In this document: positions 1-8,376 of the stretch, piece by piece
How positions within the stretch are numbered: the stretch's first letter is position 1
How the letters are laid out: each line of letters starts with the position of its first letter
Source of the DNA: Cupriavidus lacunae
GTDB taxonomy: Bacteria; Pseudomonadota; Gammaproteobacteria; Burkholderiales; Burkholderiaceae
Length of the DNA: 64,000 nucleotides
Assembly: GCF_003353055.1 (NCBI RefSeq)
Contig: NZ_QKWJ01000004.1
Location: 230,092-294,091 of the forward strand
Direction of reading: 5' to 3'
Notes under the pieces: generated by a model
The model's input: only the letters and a program-made list of their open reading frames with translations
What the model was told of the DNA's origin: nothing
The model's database searches: none
Made by a program: the position numbers and the translations under genes

Positions 1-690
1 GGGATCACCACCGGCCGCTACGCGGTCGGGTCGCTGCTGCCCACCGAATTCGAGCTGTGCGAGCAGTACCAGGCCAGCCGCTACACCATTCGCGCGGTGC
101 TGCAGGAGTTGCAGCAGCTGGGACTGGTGTCGCGGCGCAAAAACGTGGGCACGCGGGTGGAATCGGCCAGGCCGCGGCCGGTGTTCCGGCCGTCGCTGGC
201 TTCAGTGGATGACCTGGTGCAGTTCGGTGCGGAGCACCTGCGCGTGGTGCAGTCTGTCGAGGAGATAGCGGTGCCGGCCGACGTCGCGGCGGAAATCGGC
301 TGCGCGCCCGGCGCGCGCTGGCTGCGCATCTCCAGCCTGCGCATGGATGGCGGCAAGGACGGCACGCCGATGGCGTGGACCGATGTCTACGTGGACCCAG
401 CCTATGCGGAGATCGGCGACATGGTGCGGGAGTCGCCCGACATGCTGGTCAGCACGCTGATCGAGTCACGCTATGACCGGCAGATCGCGGAGATCTACCA
501 GGATGTGCGCGCCGTTGCCGTCAGCGACGGGCGTGTCGCCGACGCGCTCAGGCTGGATCCCGGTGCCGCGGCGCTGAAGATTGTGCGGCGCTATATGGAC
601 GCGGCGGGCGAGACCTTTGAAGTCTCGGTCACGGTGCATCCGGCGGAGAGTTTTTCGGTATCGATGCGCTTGCAGCGGTCGGCGGGATAG
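1..690 (+). CDS. GntR-family (HutC/UTRA) transcriptional regulator, 5' end outside window
   Basis: The frame is open from base 1, so the N-terminus lies outside the window. The visible part starts inside a GntR winged helix (PTEFELCEQYQASRYTIRAV, then the QQLGLVSRRKNVGTRVE wing) and continues into a UTRA effector-binding domain over roughly the last 150 residues. HutC-type regulators bind a small metabolite through UTRA and repress a nearby catabolic operon. The gene lies 70 bp from the convergent Bug receptor and upstream of the sulfolactate operon, which has a second HutC-type regulator on its far side. It could regulate this block or genes left of the window; the ligand is not predictable. 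Confidence 0.9.
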   Translation, partial: GITTGRYAVGSLLPTEFELCEQYQASRYTIRAVLQELQQLGLVSRRKNVGTRVESARPRPVFRPSLASVDDLVQFGAEHLRVVQSVEEIAVPADVAAEIGCAPGARWLRISSLRMDGGKDGTPMAWTDVYVDPAYAEIGDMVRESPDMLVSTLIESRYDRQIAEIYQDVRAVAVSDGRVADALRLDPGAAALKIVRRYMDAAGETFEVSVTVHPAESFSVSMRLQRSAG

Positions 691-762
691 CGATGCGCCG
701 GGTGCCGGGGTAGGGCAGCGGGTTCTGGCCGACATCCGACATCGGCCAGTCCCGCTGCGCAC

Positions 763-1737
763 TTACTTCTCTTGCATCTTGGCGGCCTTGACGATCTCGC
801 CCAGCCGCCTGCGCTCAGCATCCACAAACTTCACGAAGTCCGCACGCGTGCCGCCGACCGGCTCGATGCCAACGGCCTTCAGCTTGGCGGCAGCGGCCGG
901 ATCTTTCATGGCCTTGTCCACTGCAGCGGCCACCTTGTCCAGGATGGCGTCAGGCGTGCCCTTGGGCGCGTGGACGCCGGCCCAATGGGCGATTTGCAGG
1001 TCCGGGAAGCCTTGCTCCATGGCGGTGGAGAGTTGCGGGTAGGCCGAGATGCGCTGCGTCCAGGTGGTGGCGAGCGCCTTGAACTTGCCATCATGCAGGA
1101 TATGCGGAAGGGCAATGATGCTGGCCTCGGAGGTTCCCTCCACCTGGCCGCCCAGTACTGCAGTGGTGCTTTCCGACCCGCTCTTGTAAGGCACCGGCTG
1201 CAGCTTCGCGCCGTACTTCACATTCAGGATTTCCGCGACGAAGTGGGGCGTACTGCCAGTGCCCGCGGTAGCGAAGTTGAAGCCGTTGCCCTTCTTTGAA
1301 GCCTCGACGAAGTCGCGCAGATCCTTGTAGGGCGCGTTCTTCGGCACCACGATGACCGAGGGCGCAAGGCCGATCATGGCGACTGGCACCAGCGCGTCAT
1401 CCTTGAACGGGATGGACTTCTTGATCATGCTGTTGGAGATGACGCCGGCGGCGCTGATCAGGAAGGTATAGCCATCCGGCGCGCTTTTGGCCACGATGTC
1501 GGCACCCACGGTGCCGCCCGCGCCGGGCCGGTTGTCGATCAACACGGTCTGGCCCAGCACCTTCGAAGCGCCCTCGGCCGCCGCCCGCGCCATCAGGTCA
1601 TTGGCGCCGCCGGCGGCAAACGGCACGACAAAGCGGATCGTTTTCGTTGGCCACTGTTCCTGTGCGCAAGCCGGGGTCGCCGCGACGAGGGCTGCGGTTG
1701 CCAACAGGCCCAGGGTGAATCGGCTTTTTATGGTCAA
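763..1737 (-). CDS. Bug-family (TctC) periplasmic tricarboxylate-type solute-binding protein
   Basis: Encodes 324 residues, the usual length for the family. Residues 1-25 form a signal peptide ending ACAQ. The family opening WPTKTIRFVVPFAAGG and the ligand-loop segment IDNRPGAGGTVGADIVAKS follow. Bug proteins bind carboxylic acids in the periplasm and hand them to a TctAB channel, but no tctA or tctB is present here. The start is a TTG: GGAGAC lies about 7 nt upstream, and the only nearby ATG (1742) reads directly into a stop. The gene diverges from suyA across a 300-bp regulatory gap, so sulfolactate or a related C3 acid is a plausible ligand; this is inference. Confidence 0.92.
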   Translation of the reverse strand: MTIKSRFTLGLLATAALVAATPACAQEQWPTKTIRFVVPFAAGGANDLMARAAAEGASKVLGQTVLIDNRPGAGGTVGADIVAKSAPDGYTFLISAAGVISNSMIKKSIPFKDDALVPVAMIGLAPSVIVVPKNAPYKDLRDFVEASKKGNGFNFATAGTGSTPHFVAEILNVKYGAKLQPVPYKSGSESTTAVLGGQVEGTSEASIIALPHILHDGKFKALATTWTQRISAYPQLSTAMEQGFPDLQIAHWAGVHAPKGTPDAILDKVAAAVDKAMKDPAAAAKLKAVGIEPVGGTRADFVKFVDAERRRLGEIVKAAKMQEK

Positions 1738-1957
1738 GGCATGTCTCCGTTTTTGGGATTGAGATACGAGCGCCGGCCAGCAGCGGGTTTGCAGGGTGGG
1801 CGCTGGCTGTTGCGCCGTAACTTCACCGGCGCCATTAGCGGCAGATCCGCGAGTCCCGCCCTATCTGCCATGACGCGATTATCCCATTCGACCCGCGACG
1901 CGCTCGCCGCGAGTAGCAGGCTCACGTGGCTTCGACCCCTCTGATTCCGCAACATAT

Positions 1958-1974
1958 TCATATATATGAGTTAG
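1958..1974. promoter_or_regulatory. Putative GntR operator before suyA
   Basis: Contains the perfect 12-bp palindrome TCATATATATGA at 1958-1969, running into GTTAG. The 12-mer TATATGAGTTAG (1963-1974) recurs exactly at 6730-6741 before the second HutC-type regulator, and ACATGGAT follows both copies. The site abuts the -35 of the suyA promoter. An operator for one of the two flanking regulators is the natural reading; binding is not shown. Confidence 0.55.
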
Positions 1975-2003
1975 TTGACATGGATGAATCGAGCGCCTAA
2001 CAT
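1975..2003 (+). promoter_or_regulatory. Sigma-70-type promoter of the suyA operon
   Basis: TTGACA at 1975-1980 is separated by 17 bp from TAACAT at 1998-2003. Transcription would start near 2010, leaving a leader of about 28 nt that carries the AGAGGAGA ribosome-binding site of suyA. The palindromic operator-like motif lies directly upstream of the -35. Confidence 0.5.
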
Positions 2004-2037
2004 GATTTCACGCACGACCCACACAGAGGAGACAACG

Positions 2038-2319
2038 ATGATTCACGTAGTGCTTCATGACGCCAGGGACACCGTCGCGGTGGCTGTGGTGGAAGGGATC
2101 CAGCCGGGCACCAAGCTCAATGCCTGGATCATGGACGAGGACAAGATCGTGACCGTGACCGCGCTGCAGCCGATTCCCATCGGACACAAAGTCGCGCTGC
2201 GCGACATGGACTTGAACGAGACGGTCTACAAGTACGGCATCGACATCGGCAAGGTCGTCGCTCCGATCAAGGCCGGCGAACATGCCCACGTCCACAACAT
2301 CAAGACCAAGCGCTGGTAA
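2038..2319 (+). CDS. suyA: (2R)-sulfolactate sulfo-lyase, alpha (small) subunit
   Basis: A 93-residue SAF-domain protein of the UxaA/altronate-dehydratase small-subunit type. With SuyB it forms the lyase that splits (R)-3-sulfolactate into pyruvate and sulfite. The segments [27 protein letters not shown] and a C-terminal [14 protein letters not shown] are visible. The ATG at 2038 is chosen because AGAGGAGA precedes it by 5-6 nt; the frame also extends upstream but without a ribosome-binding site. It is first in a four-gene operon, 70 bp ahead of suyB. The assignment over altronate hydrolase rests mainly on SuyB and on the two sulfolactate-type dehydrogenases that follow. Confidence 0.85.
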   Translation: MIHVVLHDARDTVAVAVVEGIQPGTKLNAWIMDEDKIVTVTALQPIPIGHKVALRDMDLNETVYKYGIDIGKVVAPIKAGEHAHVHNIKTKRW

Positions 2320-2389
2320 GCCAGGCGTATCGCCCAGCTTCCTGACTTCGCGTCCAGACCTTCCCATCCAAGCATCCGAGGACCCCGTC

Positions 2390-3565
2390 ATGTCCGTGAT
2401 CGACCAAAACACCACCTTCTGGGGCTACCGCCGCGACAACGGCCGCGTTGGCGTCCGCAACCACGTGATCATCCTGCCGCTGGACGACCTGTCCAATGCT
2501 GCCGCCGAAGCCGTCGCGGTCGCCATCAAGGGCACCATGGCCATCCCCCACCCGTATGGCCGCCTGCAGTTCGGTCCGGACCTGGACCTGCACTTCCGGA
2601 CGCTGATCGGCGCCGGCAGCAACCCGAACGTCGCCGCGGTGGTCGTGATCGGCATCGAGGATGGCTGGACCAAGAAGGTCGTCGACGGCATCGCCAAGAC
2701 CGGCAAGCCGGTGGTCGGCTTCGGCATCGAGGGCCACGGCGATCACGACACCATCATGCGTGCCTCGAAGGCGGCCAAGGAGTTCGTGCAGTACGCCACC
2801 GCGCTGCACCGCGTGGAATGCCCGATCAACGAGTTGTGGGTGTCGACCAAGTGCGGCGAGTCGGACACGACCTCCGGCTGCGGCGCCAACCCGACCGTCG
2901 GGAACGCCTTTGACAAGCTTCACCCGCTGGGCACCACGCTGGTGTTCGGGGAGACCTCGGAACTGACCGGCGGCGAGCATATCGTCGCGGAACGCTGCGC
3001 CAATGACGACGTGCGTCACCAGTTCATGGCGATGTTCGAGCGCTACCAGGGCATGATCGACCGCTGGAAGACGTCCGACCTGTCCGAGTCGCAGCCGACC
3101 AAGGGCAATATCGCCGGCGGCCTGACCACCATCGAAGAGAAGGCGCTGGGCAATATCCAGAAGATCGGCAAGAAGTGCACCGTCGACGGCGTGCTGGACA
3201 AGGCCGAGGAGCCGACCCATCCGGGCCTGTGGTTCATGGATTCCTCTTCCGCCGCCGCCGAAATGGTCACGCTGTGCGCGGCTGCCGGCTATGTGGTTCA
3301 TTTCTTTCCGACCGGCCAGGGCAACGTGATCGGCAACCCGATCGTCCCTGTCATCAAGCTGTGCGCCAACCCGCGAACCGTGCGCCTGATGAGCGAGCAC
3401 ATGGATGTCGATTGCTCCGGCCTGCTGCAGCGTGAGCAGACGCTCGACCAGACCGGCGACAAGCTCCTGGAATGCATGCTGGCGACCGTCAACGGCCGCT
3501 GGACCGCTGCCGAGGCGCTGGGTCATCGCGAGTTCGTGCTGACCCGCATCCACGAGTCCGCATGA
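2390..3565 (+). CDS. suyB: (2R)-sulfolactate sulfo-lyase, beta (large) subunit
   Basis: 391 residues of the UxaA C-terminal family, the iron-dependent catalytic subunit. Segments matching recalled Paracoccus-type SuyB are [19 protein letters not shown] near the start, [33 protein letters not shown] near residue 155, [20 protein letters not shown] and the end GHREFVLTR. This resemblance is from memory, not a search. The start is the ATG opening [14 protein letters not shown]; the longer frame upstream overlaps the end of suyA and lacks homology. Its stop overlaps the slcC start as ATGA, implying translational coupling. The cytoplasmic products would be pyruvate and sulfite; no sulfite dehydrogenase lies in the window. 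Confidence 0.88.
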   Translation: MSVIDQNTTFWGYRRDNGRVGVRNHVIILPLDDLSNAAAEAVAVAIKGTMAIPHPYGRLQFGPDLDLHFRTLIGAGSNPNVAAVVVIGIEDGWTKKVVDGIAKTGKPVVGFGIEGHGDHDTIMRASKAAKEFVQYATALHRVECPINELWVSTKCGESDTTSGCGANPTVGNAFDKLHPLGTTLVFGETSELTGGEHIVAERCANDDVRHQFMAMFERYQGMIDRWKTSDLSESQPTKGNIAGGLTTIEEKALGNIQKIGKKCTVDGVLDKAEEPTHPGLWFMDSSSAAAEMVTLCAAAGYVVHFFPTGQGNVIGNPIVPVIKLCANPRTVRLMSEHMDVDCSGLLQREQTLDQTGDKLLECMLATVNGRWTAAEALGHREFVLTRIHESA

Positions 3566-4500
3566 TGAAGCGCATTTGCATCAGCGAGTTCATGGACCCC
3601 GTCGCGGTCCAGGCGCTGACCCCCGGCTTCGACCTGCGGTACGAGCCGGGGTGGGTGGACCGCCGCGGCGACCTGCTGGAGGTCCTGGACGGGGTTCACG
3701 CGCTGGTGGTGCGCAACCGTACCCAGGTCGACGCGGGGTTGCTGGCACGCGCGCCCGCCTTGCGGGTGGTCGGGCGGCTTGGTGTCGGGCTGGACAACAT
3801 CGACGTCGCGGCCTGCCGCGAACGCGGCATCCGCGTCATTCCCGCCGCGGGCGCCAATGCACGGTCGGTCGCGGAGTATGTGGTGACAACGGCCGCCGTG
3901 CTGCTGCGCGGCGCCTACTTGTCCAGCGCAGAGGTGGCAGGCGGCCAGTGGCCGCGGGCCAGGCTGTCGGAGGGCAGGGAGGCGCTCGGCAAGACGCTCG
4001 GCCTGATCGGCTTCGGCGATATCGGCCGGCAGACCGCGGCGCTGGCCCGGGCCTTCGGCATGGAAGTGATCGCCTGCGATCCGATGCTTTCGGCCGACGA
4101 TCCGGTCTGGTCTGCCACGGGCGTGGCTTGCGTGCCGCTCGATGCGCTGCTGGCGCGGGCCGACGCGGTCAGCCTGCACGTGCCGCTGGTGGCGGCTACC
4201 CGGAACCTGATCGACGTCGGACGCCTCGCTTCGATGAAGTCCGGCGCGGTGCTGATCAACACCGCGCGCGGCGGGGTGGTCGATGAACCGGCGCTCGCCG
4301 CCGCGCTGCAGGCGGGACACCTGGCCGGGGCGGCGCTGGACGTGTTTGCCAGCGAGCCGTTGCCTGAGGGCAGCGCGCTGCGGGGCGCGCCCAACCTGAT
4401 CCTGACGCCGCATATCGGCGGCGTGACGGGCGAGGCCAATGCCCGCGTGTCGATGATGATTGCTCGCGAGGTGCGGCGGTCGCTGGAGGAGATGTCATGA
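3562..4500 (+). CDS. slcC: (S)-sulfolactate dehydrogenase-like D-2-hydroxyacid dehydrogenase
   Basis: 312 residues of the D-isomer-specific 2-hydroxyacid dehydrogenase (SerA-like) family. The NAD-binding motif GFGDIG lies near residue 151, and the catalytic triad is visible as Arg in NTARGG (about 233), Glu in FASEPLPEG and His in TPHIGG (about 284). In Chromohalobacter an enzyme of this family, SlcC, oxidises (S)-sulfolactate to sulfopyruvate, which ComC then reduces to the (R)-form used by SuyAB. Placement between suyB and the comC homologue, with ATGA overlaps at both ends, supports the same role. On its own the sequence would only support a hydroxyacid dehydrogenase. Confidence 0.78.
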   Translation: MMKRICISEFMDPVAVQALTPGFDLRYEPGWVDRRGDLLEVLDGVHALVVRNRTQVDAGLLARAPALRVVGRLGVGLDNIDVAACRERGIRVIPAAGANARSVAEYVVTTAAVLLRGAYLSSAEVAGGQWPRARLSEGREALGKTLGLIGFGDIGRQTAALARAFGMEVIACDPMLSADDPVWSATGVACVPLDALLARADAVSLHVPLVAATRNLIDVGRLASMKSGAVLINTARGGVVDEPALAAALQAGHLAGAALDVFASEPLPEGSALRGAPNLILTPHIGGVTGEANARVSMMIAREVRRSLEEMS

Positions 4501-5513
4501 GTCGAGTCCCGTTGCACGACCTCGAACGCGTGGCCGCCGCCGGCCTGCGCCGCGCCGGGGCAAGCACCCGACAGGCGCAGGCGACGGCCGCGGCGCTGGT
4601 GCGGGCGGATGCGGCGGGGCTGCCGTCGCACGGGGTGTCGCGCGTGCCGATGTACGTGGCGCATTTGCAGCACGATCGGGTCGACGGCAATGCCGAACCG
4701 GTCGCCCACAGTACGCGTGTCAGCGCGGTACTAGTCGATGCCCGTTGCGGCTTCGCCTTTGCGGCGTGCGACCTTGCCATCGCCGAGGCCATGGAGCGCG
4801 CGCGGCAAGCCGGTGTAGGCGTGGCCGCGGTCACCAACAGCCACCACTTCGGCGCTGCCGCGCTGCCGCTGGAGGCTGTGGCGCGCGCCGGCATGATCGG
4901 GATTGCCATGGGCAATTCGCCCGCCGCCATGCCAGCCTGGGGCGGCAAGCGGCCGCTGTTCGGCACCAACCCCATTGCGGCGGCTTTCCCGCGACAGGGC
5001 CAGGCGCCGGTAGTGATCGACCTGTCCCTGTCCGAGGTCGCGCGCGGCAAGATCATGGTCGCGGCAAAGCAGGGCAAGCCAATCCCGCTGGGATGGGCGC
5101 TCGACGATGCCGGACAGCCGACCACCGACGCCCAGGCCGCGCTGCGCGGCTCGATGCTGCCGGCCGGCGGCGTCAAGGGCGCGATGCTGGCGCTGATGGT
5201 AGAACTGCTGGTGACAGCGCTGGCAGGCGCGCAGTTCGGCGCCGAGGCCGATTCGTTCTTCAGCGACTCGGGCAACCGCCCACGCATCGGCCAGCTGTTT
5301 CTCGTACTGGACCCGGGCGCCTTCGCGGGCTCGCAGGTCTACGCGGACCGCGTGGAAGCCCTGCTTGCGGCAATGCTGGACGACGAGGGCACCCGCGTGC
5401 CGGGCGCCCGGCGCGAAGCGGCCCAGGCCGAGGCGGCCGCGCGCGGCGTTGAAGTGCCCGACGCATTGTGGCGCGAACTGCAATCTCTCGCGGGCGAGGA
5501 GGTTGGCGCGTAG
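4497..5513 (+). CDS. comC: (R)-sulfolactate dehydrogenase-like malate/L-lactate (Ldh2) family oxidoreductase
   Basis: 338 residues of the NAD(P)-dependent malate/L-lactate/L-sulfolactate dehydrogenase family, which lacks a classical Rossmann fold. Family signatures are LPSHGVSRVPMY, TNSHHFGAAALP, GNSPAAMPAWGG and GGVKGAMLALMVELL. In sulfolactate degraders ComC interconverts sulfopyruvate and (R)-sulfolactate, so with SlcC it acts as a two-enzyme racemase feeding SuyAB. It overlaps slcC by 4 bp and ends the tight operon. A perfect hairpin follows its stop, then a Bug receptor in the same direction. Malate or ureidoglycolate dehydrogenase would be the alternative without this context. Confidence 0.8.
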   Translation: MSRVPLHDLERVAAAGLRRAGASTRQAQATAAALVRADAAGLPSHGVSRVPMYVAHLQHDRVDGNAEPVAHSTRVSAVLVDARCGFAFAACDLAIAEAMERARQAGVGVAAVTNSHHFGAAALPLEAVARAGMIGIAMGNSPAAMPAWGGKRPLFGTNPIAAAFPRQGQAPVVIDLSLSEVARGKIMVAAKQGKPIPLGWALDDAGQPTTDAQAALRGSMLPAGGVKGAMLALMVELLVTALAGAQFGAEADSFFSDSGNRPRIGQLFLVLDPGAFAGSQVYADRVEALLAAMLDDEGTRVPGARREAAQAEAAARGVEVPDALWRELQSLAGEEVGA

Positions 5514-5540
5514 GGTCTGTTCCCATATGTGAACAGACCC
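5513..5540 (+). terminator. Perfect 10-bp stem-loop between comC and the Bug receptor
   Basis: GGGTCTGTTC (5513-5522) pairs exactly with GAACAGACCC (5531-5540) around an 8-nt loop, beginning at the last base of the comC stop codon. No U-tract follows directly, so it may be a weak terminator, an attenuator or an mRNA-stabilising hairpin setting the level of the receptor relative to the enzymes. It could also be a protein-binding palindrome. Confidence 0.5.
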
Positions 5541-5605
5541 AGGCAGCATTTTGCTCACAACGGACCCACGCAAGATGGGCCGACCACAACAACCGGAGAC
5601 TAACC

Positions 5606-6631
5606 ATGGATCGACGCTTGAATTGCGGCGCGCGCAGGTACCTGACCGGCGCGCTCCTGGCCTTGTCCGCCGTATCGGCCCTGACCGGGCTGGTGCCTTT
5701 GCCCGCCGCCGCGCAGGGCGTGAGCGATGCCTCGGCGGCGGACTATCCGAACAAGCCTGTCCGGTATGTCGTGCCCTTCGCGGCCGGCGGCCTGACCGAC
5801 ATCATGGCCCGCATGGTCGGCCACCAGCTCTCGGAGGAGTGGAAGAAGCCCATCGTGGTGGACAACAAGCCAGGGGGTAACGCCAACATCGGCGCCGAGC
5901 AGGTCGCCAAGGCGCCGCCGGATGGCTACACCTGGCTGGCCGTCACGCTGACCCACGCATCCAACGTGACCTTGTTTCCCAAGCTGCCTTTCAGCATGCA
6001 GAAGGACCTGGTACCGGTGGCGCGTATCGCGTCGTCGCCGATGGTGGTCGTGGTGCCGGCGAATTCGCCGATCAAGTCGATGAAGGAACTGGCGGCGGCC
6101 GCGCAGAAGTCGACGCTGAACGCGGGCTCGAGCGGCAACGGCACGCCGCCGCACCTTACGCTCGCGCTGTTCGAGAGCCAGACCAAGACCAACCTCACCC
6201 ATGTGCCATACAAGGGTGGCGCGCCGTCCATGACCGATTTGATCGGCGGCCAGATCGACGTGGTCTTTTCCAACTTCCCGGAATCCCTCGCTTACGTGAA
6301 GGCCGGCAAGCTGCGCGCGCTGGCGGTCACGACGCGCGAGCGCCATCCCCTGCTGCCTGACGTACCCACCGTCGCCGAGGCCGGCTATCCGGACCTGATC
6401 GTCGAGAACTGGACCGGCCTGATGATGCCAGCCGGCACGCCGCGCCCGATCGTCGACAAGGTGGCGCACTCTGTGGCACGTATGCTCGGATCCGACGCGG
6501 TGCGGGGGCGGATCGTCACGGCGGGTTTCACACCCGCCGCGCAGGGCGGTACGCCGTTCGCCGACTACTTCAGCGGCGAGGTGACGCGTTGGGCGCGGCT
6601 GATCGAAGAGAAGCGCATCCGGGTCGAGTAA
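5606..6631 (+). CDS. Bug-family (TctC) periplasmic solute-binding protein downstream of comC
   Basis: 341 residues with a long signal peptide (about residues 1-36, ending PAAAQG). The family core follows: YPNKPVRYVVPFAAGGLTD, VDNKPGGNANIGAEQVAK, SSGNGTPPHLT and HVPYKGGAPSMTDLIGG. The ATG at 5606 follows CCGGAGACTAACC; the open frame upstream overlaps comC and is discarded. It is codirectional with the sulfolactate operon, 92 bp beyond comC and separated by a hairpin. It probably binds the substrate of that pathway outside the cytoplasm. No TctAB channel genes are near, so transport would need components encoded elsewhere or the protein would act as a sensor. Confidence 0.92.
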   Translation: MDRRLNCGARRYLTGALLALSAVSALTGLVPLPAAAQGVSDASAADYPNKPVRYVVPFAAGGLTDIMARMVGHQLSEEWKKPIVVDNKPGGNANIGAEQVAKAPPDGYTWLAVTLTHASNVTLFPKLPFSMQKDLVPVARIASSPMVVVVPANSPIKSMKELAAAAQKSTLNAGSSGNGTPPHLTLALFESQTKTNLTHVPYKGGAPSMTDLIGGQIDVVFSNFPESLAYVKAGKLRALAVTTRERHPLLPDVPTVAEAGYPDLIVENWTGLMMPAGTPRPIVDKVAHSVARMLGSDAVRGRIVTAGFTPAAQGGTPFADYFSGEVTRWARLIEEKRIRVE

Positions 6632-6689
6632 CGCCGGTCGCGATGGCGCGGCGACAGAGGCTGGCACCCCGCCGGCCTGACTCTGGGCT

Positions 6690-6719
6690 TTGAAGGTTGG
6701 TGTCCGGCTTTAGTATGAT
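6690..6719 (+). promoter_or_regulatory. Promoter of the second HutC-type regulator
   Basis: TTGAAG (6690-6695) and TATGAT (6714-6719) are 18 bp apart. Transcription would start near 6726, within the operator-like motif, which is the layout expected for an autorepressed regulator. Confidence 0.4.
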
Positions 6720-6724
6720 TAGTC

Positions 6725-6741
6725 TTATCTATATGAGTTAG
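6725..6741. promoter_or_regulatory. Second copy of the TATATGAGTTAG operator-like motif
   Basis: TATATGAGTTAG at 6730-6741 is identical to 1963-1974 before suyA. The preceding half differs at two positions from the palindrome there. ACATGGAT follows directly, as it does 3 nt further on in the suyA copy. The site sits at the expected transcription start of the regulator gene. Confidence 0.5.
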
Positions 6742-6791
6742 ACATGGATCGGCCGGCCGCCCCGCAGGCGGCGTTGCAAAGGACATTTAAC

Positions 6792-7532
6792 GTGGGTTCC
6801 AGATTTGATGCCGGCGCTGCCATTGGCGGCGTGCTGTACAAGGACGTCAAGCACGCCATCCTTGCCGCCCTTGCCGAGGGCGAGTGGAAGCCGGGCGAAG
6901 CCATTCCCCCGGAGCGCAAGCTGATCGAGCGGTTCGGGGTTTCGATCGGCACGCTGCGCAAGGCCATCGACGAGCTGGTCGCGGAGAACATCATGATCCG
7001 CCACCAGGGGCGTGGGACGTATGTCGCGACCCATCGGCAGGAGGATCATTTCTTCCGCTTCTTCCGTATCGTTCGCCAGGACGGTTACCGCGAGTATCCG
7101 ACGGTACGGCTGGCAAGGTTCCGCCGCGCCAGGGCAGACAAGGAGGAAGCGGCCGCACTGGGGTTGTCGATTGGCGATTCCGTCTTCCGGTTCACCAATG
7201 TGCTCGCGCTAGAAGGGCGGGCGGTCATGATCGACGCCATTACGGTACCGGCCGAACGCTTCAAGACGCTGACGGAGAAGCAACTGCGCGAGCGGCCGAA
7301 CACGCTCTACAATTTTTACCAGGACGCCTTCGGCATCAATATCATCCGGACGGAAGAGCGCCTGCGCGCGGCACTGGCCGATGAGGACGACCACGAACTG
7401 CTTGGCGTTCCCGTCGGCAGCGCCTTGCTGAAGATCCTGCGGGTCGCGTCGTCCTATCAGGATGAGCGCATCGAGTATCGTGTTTCCCGACTCGATACTG
7501 CCGACTATGAGTTCGCGCTATCACAGCCTTGA
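6792..7532 (+). CDS. GntR-family (HutC/UTRA) transcriptional regulator, candidate sulfolactate regulator
   Basis: A HutC-subfamily regulator with a winged helix (PPERKLIERFGVSIGTLRKA, wing IMIRHQGRGTYVATH) and a UTRA effector domain. The frame opens at ATG 6744, but that start lies about 18 nt after the likely transcription start and lacks a ribosome-binding site. GTG 6792 is preceded by AAAGGA at 8 nt and is preferred (246 residues); with ATG 6744 the protein has 262 residues. An exact operator-like motif shared with the suyA promoter lies just upstream, so control of both its own gene and suyAB-slcC-comC is likely. The effector is unknown; sulfolactate is the obvious guess. Confidence 0.88.
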   Translation: MGSRFDAGAAIGGVLYKDVKHAILAALAEGEWKPGEAIPPERKLIERFGVSIGTLRKAIDELVAENIMIRHQGRGTYVATHRQEDHFFRFFRIVRQDGYREYPTVRLARFRRARADKEEAAALGLSIGDSVFRFTNVLALEGRAVMIDAITVPAERFKTLTEKQLRERPNTLYNFYQDAFGINIIRTEERLRAALADEDDHELLGVPVGSALLKILRVASSYQDERIEYRVSRLDTADYEFALSQP

Positions 7533-7582
7533 TGGCAAGCGCCCCGATCGCTGGCGATACAACTTCGCGACCCCGGCAGCTT

Positions 7583-8110
7583 TCATGCTGCGCCGAGGCG
7601 CTTCGCATTTGCCATCGCACGGCCGTGGATCGGTGCGAGGATCTCCTGCATCAGGTTTGTCGCGAGGCCGGCCAACTGCAGCGGGTTGCCGGGGAACCCT
7701 GCTGCCAGCTGCAGCAGGTCGGCCTGGCGCTCGAACCATTGCGCGGCGGAACGGCTGGACGCCAGCATCGCCGCGGCCGCGGATGTCGCCCAGAGATGAT
7801 CGCTGGTGTCCTTGGCGAGGGTCATGGTCAGGTTCAACCATCCTGATCCCATCGCAAGGAGCGATTCCGATGCGGCCTCGCCCTTTTCCAGGCCCATCAG
7901 GCTGAATTCGTGCCGGTCCTGTTCGTCAGGCACCGGTCCGGCGATCGCCATGCGCGTGGTGCGAATGCTGACGACGTGCACCGACGCCTGAAGCAGTTCA
8001 CATACTTCACTGAAGAGGCGCGAGGAGTTTTCGGAAACGTCAATGGCAGGCTGCGGGAGCGCGGAGGAGGGCAAAGGGCTTTTCCTTGGGAGTCCGCTTG
8101 ATACGGACAC
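7583..8110 (-). CDS. Phasin-like protein (putative)
   Basis: 175 residues, largely helical and alanine-rich, with no signal peptide or membrane segment. The pattern (SRLFSEVCELLQASVHVV, LMGLEKGEAASESLLAMG, WLNLTMTLAKDTSDHLW, WFERQADLLQLAAGFPGN) recalls phasins, which coat polyhydroxyalkanoate granules in the cytoplasm, but similarity is weak and unverified. The start is GTG; no strong ribosome-binding site is visible and a shorter form is possible. It stands alone between a convergent GntR gene and the codirectional aconitase-family gene. A 17-nt perfect palindrome lies about 146 nt upstream. Confidence 0.55.
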   Translation of the reverse strand: MSVSSGLPRKSPLPSSALPQPAIDVSENSSRLFSEVCELLQASVHVVSIRTTRMAIAGPVPDEQDRHEFSLMGLEKGEAASESLLAMGSGWLNLTMTLAKDTSDHLWATSAAAAMLASSRSAAQWFERQADLLQLAAGFPGNPLQLAGLATNLMQEILAPIHGRAMANAKRLGAA

Positions 8111-8255
8111 CTGGCAAATATCGGTTCAAATGGGAGGCGTGTACCGCCGGGATCTCTTTTCGAGCCAGGCGGCGCCAAGCAGGCTGCACTCGACGCAGGG
8201 CTTGGCAGGCGCCATGTCTCGCCGAACCAGCGTATGACCAAGGATAGGTGTATAT

Positions 8256-8272
8256 ATGTTGCGCCGCAACAT
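8256..8272. promoter_or_regulatory. Perfect 17-nt palindrome upstream of the phasin-like gene
   Basis: ATGTTGCG-C-CGCAACAT is a perfect inverted repeat with a single central base, preceded by TATAT. The 266-bp gap from 8111 to 8376 holds no other recognisable element. A regulator operator is likely, but the bound protein is unknown. Confidence 0.4.
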
Positions 8273-8376
8273 TTCTTTTGGATAACTCAGCCTCCGATGT
8301 GACGAAGCAGGCATCGCCTTGCAAGGGATCCGGTCGCTCGAGGCCTCCATCGGCGGCCGCCATCCCTTGCCCACGC

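Noticed and set aside
2300..3553. Long minus-strand open frame opposite suyB
   Set aside because: It mirrors the high-GC suyB gene, has no recognisable domain and has a His/Arg/Asp-rich composition typical of antisense frames.
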